Assembly: GCA_963695155.1 (NCBI GenBank)
Contig: CAVOGD010000007.1
Coordinates: 62,001 to 126,000, forward strand
Length of the DNA: 64,000 bases
Source: SG8-30 sp963695155
GTDB taxonomy: Bacteria > Pseudomonadota > Gammaproteobacteria > Steroidobacterales > Steroidobacteraceae
Direction: 5' to 3'
Positions 36,707 to 44,763 of this stretch are shown one piece after another. The notes below the pieces were generated by a model. The model worked only from the letters and a program-made list of their open reading frames with translations. It searched no databases and was not told where the DNA came from. The position numbers were made by a program, and so were the translations under genes. The first letter of the stretch is position 1. Each line of letters starts with the position of its first letter.

Positions 36707-37996
36707 TTACTTCTGCCCCAGGATCCCCGTCTCGCCCTCCAGCCGCGCCACCACGATCGCCGCGGTCGAGTCGCCGGTCACGTTCACGGCGGTGCGCGAC
36801 ATGTCGAGGATGCGGTCGAAGACGAACAGCACGCCGATGGCCTCGGCCGGCAGGCCGACCGCGGTCAGGATCACGGCGATGGCCACCAGCGAGGCCGCCG
36901 GGATGCCGGCCACGCCGATCGACGTCAGCAGCGCCAGCAGCACCACGCTGGCCTGCGCCACGAGGCTCATCTCGACGCCGTAGGCCTGCGCGATGAAGAT
37001 CACGGCCGCGCACTCGTACAGCGCGGTGCCGTCCATGTTGACGGTGGCGCCGATCGGCACGACGAAGCTGGCCGTGCCCTTCGACACGCCGGCGCGCTTG
37101 GTGACGCACTCGAGCGTCACCGGCAGCGTCGCCGAGGAGGACGCCGTCGAGAACGCGGTCAGCAGCGCCGGCGCCATGGCCGGGTACAGCGGCCACGGCC
37201 GCAGCCGGCCGAAGACGCGGATGAACAGCGGCAGCGTCACGAACATGTGCACCGCCAGCGAGGCCAGCACGCAGACGCTGAAGATCAGCAACGGGCCGGC
37301 GCCGGCGACGCCGGTCTTGGCCACCACGCGCGCCACCAGGCCGAACACGCCGTACGGCGCCAGCTTCATGACGAAGACGGTGATCCCCGTCATGACCTCG
37401 AAGACACCCTGCCAGAAGCCGAGCAGCGGCCCCGATCGCTCCTCCGGGATGCGCGCCATGAAGTAGCCGAACAGCAGGCTGAAGAAGATGATCGCGAGGA
37501 TCGAACGGTTGTCGCTGGCCGCCGCCGTGACGTTCTGCGGCACCATGCGCAGGAAGATCGAGACGATGTCGCCCGGCCCGTGGCCGCCCACGATCTCCGC
37601 GACGTCGGCGGTCCGGGTCTCGAGCGCGAGGACGTCGCGCGCCGGCTGGCCCTCGATGATCCCGGGCTTGACGATGTTGACGACGGTCAGCCCGACCACG
37701 ATCGCCGCCAGGCTGGTGCCCAGGTAGTACAGCAGCGTGCGGCCGCCGAGCCGCTTCAGCGAGCCGGAACGCGCCACGCCCGCTACGCCCACGATCATGG
37801 ACGAGGCGATCAGCGGCACGATGATCATCTTGAGCGCGTTGAGGAACAGCCGTCCCACGAAGTCGAAGATGTCGACCCACGGCACGCCGAACACCGCGCC
37901 CTGCTCGCCCGCGGCCAGCCCGGCCGCGACCGCCAGCACGATGGCGATGAGGATCTGCCAGTGCAGGGCCAGGCGCGGCTGCGCGGCGTCGTTCAC
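36707..37996 (-). CDS. Dicarboxylate/amino acid:cation symporter (DAACS family), paralogue 2
   Basis: 429 residues from a GTG at 37996. Same family and length as paralogue 1. Shared landmarks are ALHWQILIAIVLAVAAGLAA, LNALKMIIVPLIASSMIVGV, TAFSTASSSATLPVTLECVT, NMDGTALYECAAVIFIAQAY (here the usual Asp), VAGIPAASLVAIAVILTAVG and FDRILDMSRTAVNVTGDS. About two thirds of positions look identical to paralogue 1 by eye. Same strand as paralogue 1, with ppiD and the S9 peptidase between them, and its 3' end also touches a GGGGTCAGACCCC cluster. Substrate cannot be fixed. Confidence 0.9.
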   Translation of the reverse strand: MNDAAQPRLALHWQILIAIVLAVAAGLAAGEQGAVFGVPWVDIFDFVGRLFLNALKMIIVPLIASSMIVGVAGVARSGSLKRLGGRTLLYYLGTSLAAIVVGLTVVNIVKPGIIEGQPARDVLALETRTADVAEIVGGHGPGDIVSIFLRMVPQNVTAAASDNRSILAIIFFSLLFGYFMARIPEERSGPLLGFWQGVFEVMTGITVFVMKLAPYGVFGLVARVVAKTGVAGAGPLLIFSVCVLASLAVHMFVTLPLFIRVFGRLRPWPLYPAMAPALLTAFSTASSSATLPVTLECVTKRAGVSKGTASFVVPIGATVNMDGTALYECAAVIFIAQAYGVEMSLVAQASVVLLALLTSIGVAGIPAASLVAIAVILTAVGLPAEAIGVLFVFDRILDMSRTAVNVTGDSTAAIVVARLEGETGILGQK

Positions 37997-38093
37997 GTCC
38001 GTTCCCCCGGCGCCGTCGTTGCGCGGCGTCGTTTCAGTCTACGCTGCACGCCCGGACCGTGCCGGCGGCGGCGGCCTTCGCGCGCCAACAAGA

Positions 38094-38125
38094 AGGGCCC
38101 GGTTCGCAGTGGCAAACCGGGCCCT
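38094..38125 (-). terminator. Hairpin downstream of tRNA-Asp
   Basis: Perfect 11-base stem (AGGGCCCGGTT at 38094-38104 pairing with AACCGGGCCCT at 38115-38125) with a 10-base loop. On the minus strand it is followed by the T-rich TTCTTGTT. It lies about 70 bases after tRNA-Asp and would end the tRNA-Val-Asp transcript. Confidence 0.7.
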
Positions 38126-38192
38126 GGTCGGCGCAGGCTAAACAACGGAGTCTAGAAAAACGCTACAACTATATGTTTTACCTGACAAAAAA

Positions 38193-38269
38193 TGGCGGAG
38201 CGGACGGGACTCGAACCCGCGACCCCCGGCGTGACAGGCCGGTATTCTAACCAACTGAACTACCGCTCC
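38193..38269 (-). tRNA. tRNA-Asp (GTC)
   Basis: 77 bases including encoded CCA. Acceptor GGAGCGG pairs with CCGCTCC, D-arm GTTCAGTTGGTTAGAATAC, anticodon arm CGGCCTGTCACGCCG with anticodon GTC, T-arm GCGGGTTCGAGTCCCGT. Second gene of a Val-Asp pair, seven bases after tRNA-Val. Confidence 0.97.
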
Positions 38270-38276
38270 GATGCCT

Positions 38277-38352
38277 TGGTGGGTGCTGCAGGGATCGAAC
38301 CTGCGACATTCGCCGTGTAAAGGCGATGCTCTACCAGCTGAGCTAAGCACCC
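38277..38352 (-). tRNA. tRNA-Val (TAC)
   Basis: 76 bases including CCA. Acceptor GGGTGCT/AGCACCC, D-arm GCTCAGCTGGTAGAGC, anticodon arm TCGCCTTTACACGGCGA with anticodon TAC, T-arm GCAGGTTCGATCCCTGC. The 5' leader has a perfect 7-base hairpin (GCCGGAC/GTCCGGC, 38358-38375). Confidence 0.97.
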
Positions 38353-38391
38353 CTCGTGCCGGACACCCGTCCGGCCCCTGGGAGGCGCGCA

Positions 38392-38420
38392 ACTATACGG
38401 CATCCCGAGGGGGGGCTCAA
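38392..38420 (-). promoter_or_regulatory. Sigma-70-like promoter for tRNA-Val-Asp, overlapping the lon stop codon
   Basis: -35 TTGAGC (38415-38420), 17-base spacer, -10 TATAGT (38392-38397), followed by a GC-rich discriminator (TGCGCGCC), typical of stable-RNA promoters. The -35 hexamer contains the TGA stop of lon (38417-38419). Confidence 0.7.
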
Positions 38421-40876
38421 TGCGCCCCGATCGGCTTGGTGCCCCGCTTCGGCGTGCGGCGCGAGCGCGGCTTGCTGCGGGCCGGATCGACCCCGCTGGC
38501 GACCGCCTTCGGCCGCGGCGGGTTCTCCAGCGCGATCTCCAGCACCTCGTCCACCCAGCGCACCGGGCGGATCTCCAGCTTGCTCTTGATGTTGTCGGGG
38601 ATCTCCGCCAGGTCCTTCTCGTTCTCGCTCGGGATCACGACCGTGGCGATGCCGCCGCGGTGGGCCGCCAGCAGCTTCTCCTTGAGGCCGCCGATCGGCA
38701 GCACCTCGCCGCGCAGCGTGATCTCGCCGGTCATCGCCACGTCCGCGCGCACCGGGCTCCTGGTGAGCGCGGACACCAGCGCGGTGCACATGCCGATGCC
38801 GGCGCTGGGGCCGTCCTTGGGCGTCGCGCCCTCCGGCACGTGCACGTGCACGTCCAGCTTCTGGTGGAAGTCCGGCTCCAGGCCGAAGGTCTCGGCGCGG
38901 CTGCGCACGAAGGTCATGGCGGCCTGGATGGACTCCTGCATGACCTCGCCCAGGTGGCCGGTGAACAGCAGCTTGCCCTTGCCCGGCACCATGGCCGACT
39001 CGATGGTCAGCAGTTCGCCGCCCACCTCGGTCCAGGCCAGGCCGGTGGCCTGGCCGATGCGGCTGGCCTCCTCGGCCTTGCCGTAGCGGAAGCGCTTCAC
39101 GCCCAGGAACTTGTCGATGTTCTTCGGCGTCACGGACACGGTCTTGGTGTCCGGCTCGAGCAGCAGCTGCTTGACGGCCTTGCGGCAGATCTTCGCCTGC
39201 TCGCGCTCGAGGTTGCGCACGCCCGCCTCGCGCGTGTAGTGGCGGATGATCTCGGTGATCGCCGCGTCCGCCACCTCGAGCTCTTCCGGCTTGAGGCCGT
39301 TCTGCTTGACCTGCTTGGGCAGCAGGTAGCGGCGCGCGATGTTGAGCTTCTCGTCCTCGGTGTAGCCGGGCAGCCGGATCACTTCCATGCGGTCGAGCAG
39401 CGGCGGCGGGATGTTCAGCGTGTTGGCCGTGCACACGAACATCACCTCGGACAGGTCGAAGTCGACCTCCAGGTAATGGTCGTTGAAGGCCACGTTCTGC
39501 TCCGGGTCGAGCACCTCGAGCAGCGCCGAGGACGGGTCGCCGCGGAAGTCCATGGACATCTTGTCCACTTCGTCGAACAGGAACAGCGGATTGCGCACGC
39601 CGGCGCGCGACATGTTCTGCAGCACCTTGCCCGGCAGCGAGCCGATGTAGGTGCGGCGGTGGCCGCGGATCTCCGCCTCGTCGCGCACGCCGCCCAGCGA
39701 CATGCGCACGAACTTGCGGTTGGTGGCCCGCGCGATCGACTGGCCGAGCGAGGTCTTGCCCACGCCGGGCGGCCCCACCAGGCACAGGATCGGGCCCTTG
39801 AGGCGCTTGACGCGCTGCTGCACGGCCAGGTACTCGACGATGCGTTCCTTGACCTTCTCCAGCCCGTAGTGGTCCTCGTCCAGCACGGTCTGCGCGGCGG
39901 CGATGTCGTGGTGCACCTTGCTGCGCTTCTTCCACGGCACCTTGACCAGCCAGTCCACGTAGTTGCGCACCACCGTGGCCTCGGCCGACATCGGCGACAT
40001 CAGCTTCAGCTTGTTGAGCTCGCCGACCGCCTTGGTCTTGGCCTCCTTGGGCATGCCGGCGCGGGCGATGCGCTTCTCCAGCTCGCCGATCTCGTTGGGC
40101 GCGTCGTCCATGTCGCCCAGCTCTTTCTGGATCGCCTTCATCTGCTCGTTGAGGTAATACTCGCGCTGGCTCTTCTCCATCTGCGACTTGACGCGGCTGC
40201 GGATGCGCTTCTCGATCTGCAGCACCTCCATCTCGACCTCGATCAGCGCGAGGATGTGCTCGAGCCGCACGCGCACGTCCGGGATCTCCAGCACCTTCTG
40301 CTTGTCGGCCAGCTTGAGCGCCATGTGCGCCGCGACCGTGTCGGCCAGGCGGCCCGGCTGGTCGATGCCGGCCAGCGAGGTGAGGATCTCGGGCGGCACC
40401 TTGCGGTTGAGCTTCACGTACTGCTCGAACTGCGCGATGACGCTGCGCGTCAGCACGTCCATCTCGCGCTCGTCGTAGGCCTCCTGCTCGGGCATCGGGC
40501 CGGCCACGGCGGAGAAGTAATCGCCCGTCTCGAGCTCCTGCACGGCCGCCCGCGTCAGTCCCTCGACCAGCACCTTGACGGTGCCGTCGGGCAGCTTCAG
40601 CAGCTGCAGGATCGTCGCCACGGTGCCGATGGCGTACAGGTCGTCGGCCTTGGGGTCGTCCACTTCGGCCTGCTGCTGTGCGACCAGCAGGATGCGGCGG
40701 TCGCGCTCCATGCACTCGTCGAGCGCGACGATCGAGCGCTGCCGTCCCACGAACAGCGGGATCACCATGTGCGGATAGACGACCACGTCGCGCAGCGGCA
40801 GGACCGGCAGCCGCGGGCTGGGTTCAGTGCGCGGGGCGGTCTCGCGCTTGGTGGCTGGCTTGGTCTTTTCGGTCAC
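38417..40876 (-). CDS. lon: ATP-dependent protease La (Lon)
   Basis: 819-residue cytoplasmic AAA+ serine protease that degrades misfolded and regulatory proteins. GTG at 40876 is chosen for its AAAGGACC site; in-frame codons upstream exist. N-terminal LON domain (LPVLPLRDVVVYPHMVIPLF), AAA+ module with Walker A VGPPGVGKTSLGQS and Walker B FLFDEVDKM, and protease domain with catalytic Ser in GATPKDGPSAGIGM and Lys in GGLKEKLLAAHRGG. The C-terminal tail is basic (KPRSRRTPKRGTKP). Preceded by a sigma-32-like promoter and by clpX; followed at once by the tRNA-Val-Asp promoter. Confidence 0.97.
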   Translation of the reverse strand: MTEKTKPATKRETAPRTEPSPRLPVLPLRDVVVYPHMVIPLFVGRQRSIVALDECMERDRRILLVAQQQAEVDDPKADDLYAIGTVATILQLLKLPDGTVKVLVEGLTRAAVQELETGDYFSAVAGPMPEQEAYDEREMDVLTRSVIAQFEQYVKLNRKVPPEILTSLAGIDQPGRLADTVAAHMALKLADKQKVLEIPDVRVRLEHILALIEVEMEVLQIEKRIRSRVKSQMEKSQREYYLNEQMKAIQKELGDMDDAPNEIGELEKRIARAGMPKEAKTKAVGELNKLKLMSPMSAEATVVRNYVDWLVKVPWKKRSKVHHDIAAAQTVLDEDHYGLEKVKERIVEYLAVQQRVKRLKGPILCLVGPPGVGKTSLGQSIARATNRKFVRMSLGGVRDEAEIRGHRRTYIGSLPGKVLQNMSRAGVRNPLFLFDEVDKMSMDFRGDPSSALLEVLDPEQNVAFNDHYLEVDFDLSEVMFVCTANTLNIPPPLLDRMEVIRLPGYTEDEKLNIARRYLLPKQVKQNGLKPEELEVADAAITEIIRHYTREAGVRNLEREQAKICRKAVKQLLLEPDTKTVSVTPKNIDKFLGVKRFRYGKAEEASRIGQATGLAWTEVGGELLTIESAMVPGKGKLLFTGHLGEVMQESIQAAMTFVRSRAETFGLEPDFHQKLDVHVHVPEGATPKDGPSAGIGMCTALVSALTRSPVRADVAMTGEITLRGEVLPIGGLKEKLLAAHRGGIATVVIPSENEKDLAEIPDNIKSKLEIRPVRWVDEVLEIALENPPRPKAVASGVDPARSKPRSRRTPKRGTKPIGAH

Positions 40877-40912
40877 GGGTCGGTCCTTTTTCGGCGCAAA
40901 TCCAAGCATACG

Positions 40913-40940
40913 ACATGGGGGCGGCAATTGATAAAGCAAG
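40913..40940 (-). promoter_or_regulatory. Sigma-32 (heat-shock) promoter-like sequence for lon
   Basis: -35-like CTTGCTT (40934-40940), 13-base spacer, -10-like CCCCATGT (40913-40920). The known sigma-32 consensus is CTTGAAA, 13-14 bases, CCCCATNT, so the -10 is a perfect match and the -35 keeps CTTG. The predicted start is about 30 bases before the lon GTG. lon is a sigma-32 gene in E. coli. Confidence 0.65.
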
Positions 40941-40964
40941 CAGGGCTGGGGTGTGCCTGGGATT

Positions 40965-41127
40965 GGAGTCTGACCCGCTCTGGGGTCTGACTCCTCCCAA
41001 GCGGAGGCCGCGGCGTCGTCTCAGGAGGGGTCAGACCCCTGCGAAGGGGTCAGACCCCGTGAGTTGACGACTGAGGCTAGTGACGTCGCTTCAGGAGGGG
41101 TCAGACCCCTGGAAGGGGTCAGACCCC
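40965..41127. repeat. GGGGTCAGACCCC palindrome cluster 3
   Basis: Three elements between clpX and lon: 40965-40997, 41024-41058 and 41094-41127. The last two share GGAGGGGTCAGACCCCTG, a few variable bases, then AAGGGGTCAGACCCCG, nearly a 40-base direct repeat. Each can form stem-loops. Position after the clpX stop suggests termination or mRNA 3'-end protection, separating clpX from the heat-shock promoter of lon. Confidence 0.8.
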
Positions 41128-41136
41128 GATCCGCCG

Positions 41137-42450
41137 TCAGTTGGCGGCGCGGCGCGGTTCCTGCTCGGCGGGCAGCTTGTCCTCGTTCTTGTACACGAGG
41201 TAGGGCTTGCTCTGCCCGGTGATCACCGATTCGTCGAGCACCACCTTGGCGACGTTCTTCATGGACGGCAGGTCGTACATGACGTCCAGCAGCACGTTCT
41301 CCAGGATGGTGCGCAGACCGCGCGCGCCGGTCTTGCGCTCCATGGCCTTGCGGGCGACGGCCAGCAGGCTGTCGTCGCGGAATTCCAGCTCGACGCCCTC
41401 CATCTCCAGCAACCGCGCGTACTGCTTGGACAGCGCGTTGCGCGGCTGGGTCAGGATCGTGATCAGCGCGTGCTCGTCGAGTTCCTCGAGCGTCGCCACC
41501 ACCGGCAGCCGGCCCACGAACTCGGGGATCAGGCCGTACTTGATCAGGTCCTCCGGCTCGACGTCCTTGAACAGGTCGGCGCCATGCGGCCGCTCCTTCG
41601 GGCTCTTGACCTCGGCCGCGAAGCCGATGCCGCCGCTCGAGCTGCGCCGGTCGATGATCTTCTCGAGGCCGGCGAACGCGCCGCCGACGATGAACAGGAT
41701 GTTGCTCGTGTCCACCTGCAGGAATTCCTGCTGCGGGTGCTTGCGCCCGCCCTGCGGCGGCACCGAGGCCACGGTGCCCTCGATCAGCTTGAGCAGCGCC
41801 TGCTGCACGCCCTCGCCCGACACGTCGCGGGTGATGGACGGGTTGTCGGACTTGCGCGAGATCTTGTCGATCTCGTCGATGTAGACGATGCCGGTCTGCG
41901 CCTTCTCGACGTCGTAGTCGCACTTCTGCAGCAGCTTCTGGATGATGTTCTCGACGTCCTCGCCCACGTAGCCCGCCTCGGTGAGCGTGGTGGCGTCGGA
42001 GATCGTGAACGGCACGTTGAGCAGCCGGGCCAGCGTCTCGGCCAGCAGGGTCTTGCCGCAGCCGGTCGGGCCGATCAGCAGGATGTTGCTCTTGGCGATC
42101 TCGACCTCTTCCTTCTCGCCGCGCGCCCGCTTGCCGCCACTCGCGCTCTGCAGGCGCTTGTAGTGGTTGTAGACGGCGACCGAGAGGATCTTCTTGGCGC
42201 GCTCCTGGCCGATCACGTAGTCGTCCAGGATCTTCTTGATCTCGTGGGGCTTCGGCAGCTTGTCGCGCGAGCGGTCCTGCTTGTCCTCCAGCTCCTCGCG
42301 GATGATGTCGTTGCACAGCTCGACGCACTCGTCGCAGACGAACACCGACGGGCCCGCAATCAGCTTGCGGACCTCGTGCTGGCTCTTGCCGCAGAAGGAG
42401 CAGTACAGCAGCTTGCCTTCTTCGTGCTTGCCGCGGGTGTCGTCAACCAT
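41137..42450 (-). CDS. clpX: ClpX, ATP-dependent unfoldase of the ClpXP protease
   Basis: 437 residues. N-terminal zinc-binding domain with CSFC and CDEC pairs (YCSFCGKSQHEVRKLIAG, VFVCDECVELCND). AAA+ domain: Walker A LLIGPTGCGKTLLAETLA, Walker B GIVYIDEIDKISR, pore loop around TEAGYVGEDVEN, IGF loop for ClpP docking around SSGGIGFAAEVKS, sensor 2 GARGLRTILE. It recognises tagged proteins and feeds them to ClpP. 119 bases after the clpP stop, same strand. Confidence 0.97.
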   Translation of the reverse strand: MVDDTRGKHEEGKLLYCSFCGKSQHEVRKLIAGPSVFVCDECVELCNDIIREELEDKQDRSRDKLPKPHEIKKILDDYVIGQERAKKILSVAVYNHYKRLQSASGGKRARGEKEEVEIAKSNILLIGPTGCGKTLLAETLARLLNVPFTISDATTLTEAGYVGEDVENIIQKLLQKCDYDVEKAQTGIVYIDEIDKISRKSDNPSITRDVSGEGVQQALLKLIEGTVASVPPQGGRKHPQQEFLQVDTSNILFIVGGAFAGLEKIIDRRSSSGGIGFAAEVKSPKERPHGADLFKDVEPEDLIKYGLIPEFVGRLPVVATLEELDEHALITILTQPRNALSKQYARLLEMEGVELEFRDDSLLAVARKAMERKTGARGLRTILENVLLDVMYDLPSMKNVAKVVLDESVITGQSKPYLVYKNEDKLPAEQEPRRAAN

Positions 42451-42546
42451 GCCTTGCCGCCCTTGGGGCCGCCGGCCAGATACCGGCGGGCTCCTTATAA
42501 CATGTCACCGTGGACGAATAAAATCCCTTTTCCGCCAGCGGCTTGT

Positions 42547-42567
42547 GCGCCATTTCTCAGATGGCGC
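42547..42567 (-). promoter_or_regulatory. Intercistronic hairpin between clpP and clpX
   Basis: Perfect 7-base stem GCGCCAT/ATGGCGC with a 7-base loop, beginning three bases after the clpP stop. There is no U-run, so it is more likely an mRNA 3'-stabiliser or weak attenuator than an intrinsic terminator. Confidence 0.5.
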
Positions 42568-42569
42568 CT

Positions 42570-43208
42570 TCAGCCCTTGGCGGGCGCGGTGGGCAGCTGG
42601 CCGCGACGCTCCAGGACCGCGTCGATCAGCCCGTAGGCCTTGGCCTGCTCGCCGCCCATGAAATTGTCCCGGTCGGTGTCCACGCGGATCTTTTCCAGCG
42701 ACTGGCCGGTGTGGCGCGACAGGATGGCGTTGATGCGGTCGCGGGCGTCGAGGATCTCGCGGGTATGGATCTCGATGTCGGTGGCCTGGCCCTGGAAGCC
42801 GCCCAGCGGCTGGTGGATCATGATGCGCGAGTTCGGCAGCGCATAGCGCTTGCCCTTGGCGCCGGCGCCCAGCAACAGCGCGCCCATGCTGGCGGCCTGG
42901 CCCACGCAGATCGTGCTGACGTCCGGCTTGATGAACTGCATGGTGTCGTAGATGGCCAGCCCGGCCGACACCGAGCCGCCCGGCGAATTGACGTAGAAGT
43001 GGATGTCCTTGTCCGGGTTCTCGGACTCCAGGAACAGCAGCTGCGCCACCACCAGGTTGGCCGTATGGTCGTCGACCGGCCCGACGATGAATACGACCCG
43101 CTCCTTGAGCAGCCGCGAGAAGATGTCGTAGGCCCGCTCGCCGCGCGCCGTCTGCTCGACGACCATCGGGACCAGGTTGAGCGCCTTGGTGTCCATGCTT
43201 GCGTTCAC
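42570..43208 (-). CDS. clpP: ClpP, ATP-dependent Clp protease proteolytic subunit
   Basis: 212 residues from GTG 43208, which overlaps the tig stop (GTGA). An ATG at 43196 (MDTKALNLVPMVVEQ) is an alternative start. Catalytic triad: Ser in VGQAASMGALLLGAG, His in RIMIHQPLGGFQGQ, Asp in VDTDRDNFM. Oxyanion and strand motifs SPGGSVSAGLAIYDTMQF are present. It forms the tetradecameric proteolytic chamber used by ClpX and ClpA. Order tig-clpP-clpX-lon is the standard gammaproteobacterial one. Confidence 0.97.
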   Translation of the reverse strand: MNASMDTKALNLVPMVVEQTARGERAYDIFSRLLKERVVFIVGPVDDHTANLVVAQLLFLESENPDKDIHFYVNSPGGSVSAGLAIYDTMQFIKPDVSTICVGQAASMGALLLGAGAKGKRYALPNSRIMIHQPLGGFQGQATDIEIHTREILDARDRINAILSRHTGQSLEKIRVDTDRDNFMGGEQAKAYGLIDAVLERRGQLPTAPAKG

Positions 43209-44533
43209 CCCGTGCTGGATGACTGTTCAGACGCCCCGTCGGCGCCGAAGTTCATGAGTTCCTTGAAGGTCGCAGCCTGCTCCGTGACCTTGGCCTGCGC
43301 CAGGACGTGGTCCACAGCCTGGTCCTCGAGCACCATCATCTGCAGCTGGCGCAGTGCGCCCTCGTTCTCCAGGTACTGCTGGCGCGCGGCCTCCGGGTCG
43401 GCGAAGCCCCCCACCAGCTCGTCCAGCCGCTGCTGCACGCGGGCCGCATCCACGTGCAGGCCCGCCGCGCGGATCACCTCGTTGAGCAGCAGGCCCAGCG
43501 CCACGCGCCGGCGCGCGCCGGCCTCGAACGGCTCGCGCGGCGGCAGCTGCTTGGCGCTGCGCGCACCCATGCGGCGCAGCGCCTCGATCTGCATGTCGCG
43601 GATTTCCTGCTCGACCAGCGTGCGCGGCAGCTCCAGCGGGTTGGCCGCCAGCAGCTTGTCCAGCACCTGCGCCTTGAGCCGCGCACGCACGGCCTGTTCG
43701 AGCTCGCGCTCCATGTTGTCGCGCACCTCGGCCCGCAGCGCATCGACCCCGCCCTCCTCGACGCCGAACAGGCGGCAGAACACATCGTCCAGCTCGGGCA
43801 GCGCGCTGGCCTCGACCGCCTGGACCGTGACGCTGAACTGCGCGGTCTTGCCGGCCAGGTTCTTCGCCGGATAGTCCGCCGGGAAGGCCACGTCGAACTC
43901 CCGCACGTCGCCCGCGGCCGCGCCGCGCACGCCGTCCTCGACGTCCTTGAGCATGCGCCCGGCGCCCAGCACGAACTGGTGTCCCTGCGCCTTGCCGCCG
44001 TCGAACGGCTTGCCGTCTACCTTCGCCTCGAAGTCGATGGTGAGCCGGTCGCCGTCCGCCGCCGGGCGCCCCGCCGCCGTGTAGTTCAGCTTCTGCTGGC
44101 GCAGGCTCTCCAGCATCGCGCCCACGTCGCCGTCGCCGACCGTGGCGGCCGGCCGCAGCAGCGCCATGCCGTCCACGCCCTTCAGCTCGATCTTCGGGTA
44201 GACCTCGAAGGTGGCCGCGTACTTCAGGTCCGCGCCCTTGTCCGCGGCCAGCGACTCGATGCGCGGCCCGCTGGCCGGCGACAGCTTCTCCTGGCTGACC
44301 GCCTCCGCGAAGGTCTCGCGGATCAGCTCACCGACGACTTCCTCGCGGACCTGCGCGCCATAGTGCTTGCGCACGACATGGATCGGCGCCTTGCCCGGGC
44401 GAAAGCCCTTGATGCGCGCCGTGCGGCTGAGGCCGAGCAAGCGCTTGTCGACCTGCTGCTCGACGCGGCTGGCCGGAACTGAAACCTGCATGCGGCGCTC
44501 GAGACCCTGGAGCGCGTCTACTGACACCATCAT
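43205..44533 (-). CDS. tig: Trigger factor (ribosome-associated chaperone/PPIase)
   Basis: 442 residues. ATG at 44533 (MMVSVDALQGLERRMQVSVP) follows an AGAGG site. The same frame stays open upstream through tRNA-Leu, but that part cannot be protein. The ribosome-binding signature is ARIKGFRPGKAPIHVVRKHY; the FKBP domain lies around AADGDRLTIDFEAKVDGKPF and KDVEDGVRGAAAGDVREFDV; the C-terminal arm domain is helical and Ala/Arg-rich. It binds nascent chains at the exit tunnel. Co-transcribed with tRNA-Leu upstream and clpP downstream. Confidence 0.96.
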   Translation of the reverse strand: MMVSVDALQGLERRMQVSVPASRVEQQVDKRLLGLSRTARIKGFRPGKAPIHVVRKHYGAQVREEVVGELIRETFAEAVSQEKLSPASGPRIESLAADKGADLKYAATFEVYPKIELKGVDGMALLRPAATVGDGDVGAMLESLRQQKLNYTAAGRPAADGDRLTIDFEAKVDGKPFDGGKAQGHQFVLGAGRMLKDVEDGVRGAAAGDVREFDVAFPADYPAKNLAGKTAQFSVTVQAVEASALPELDDVFCRLFGVEEGGVDALRAEVRDNMERELEQAVRARLKAQVLDKLLAANPLELPRTLVEQEIRDMQIEALRRMGARSAKQLPPREPFEAGARRRVALGLLLNEVIRAAGLHVDAARVQQRLDELVGGFADPEAARQQYLENEGALRQLQMMVLEDQAVDHVLAQAKVTEQAATFKELMNFGADGASEQSSSTG

Positions 44534-44586
44534 CTGTTCGCCAACCTCTGCTTGAACGTGGATATCCGCCTTCCTGGCCAACCAAC

Positions 44587-44672
<86 letters not shown>

Positions 44673-44722
44673 CGCTGGAACCGGGGGACCGGCGACACCC
44701 GCGGCCGCTGGTCAAGCGTTCA

Positions 44723-44728
44723 ATTATA
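44723..44728 (-). promoter_or_regulatory. Perfect -10 element (TATAAT) ahead of tRNA-Leu-tig
   Basis: TATAAT on the minus strand 51 bases before the tRNA-Leu 5' end, in an otherwise GC-rich stretch. No good -35 hexamer is found at 16-18 bases; transcription may depend on the perfect -10 or on activators. Confidence 0.45.
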
Positions 44729-44763
44729 GCCCAACCGCGACCGGTTCCCGCTCGCTGGCGGCT

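Noticed and set aside
38420..40990. 856-codon plus-strand open frame
   Set aside because: Mirror of lon; His/Val/Leu-rich low-complexity translation and no start signal.
40965..41127. CRISPR-like array of repeated palindromes
   Set aside because: Spacing is irregular, spacers are a few bases or non-uniform, and no cas genes are near; the units are dyad elements found at two other sites.
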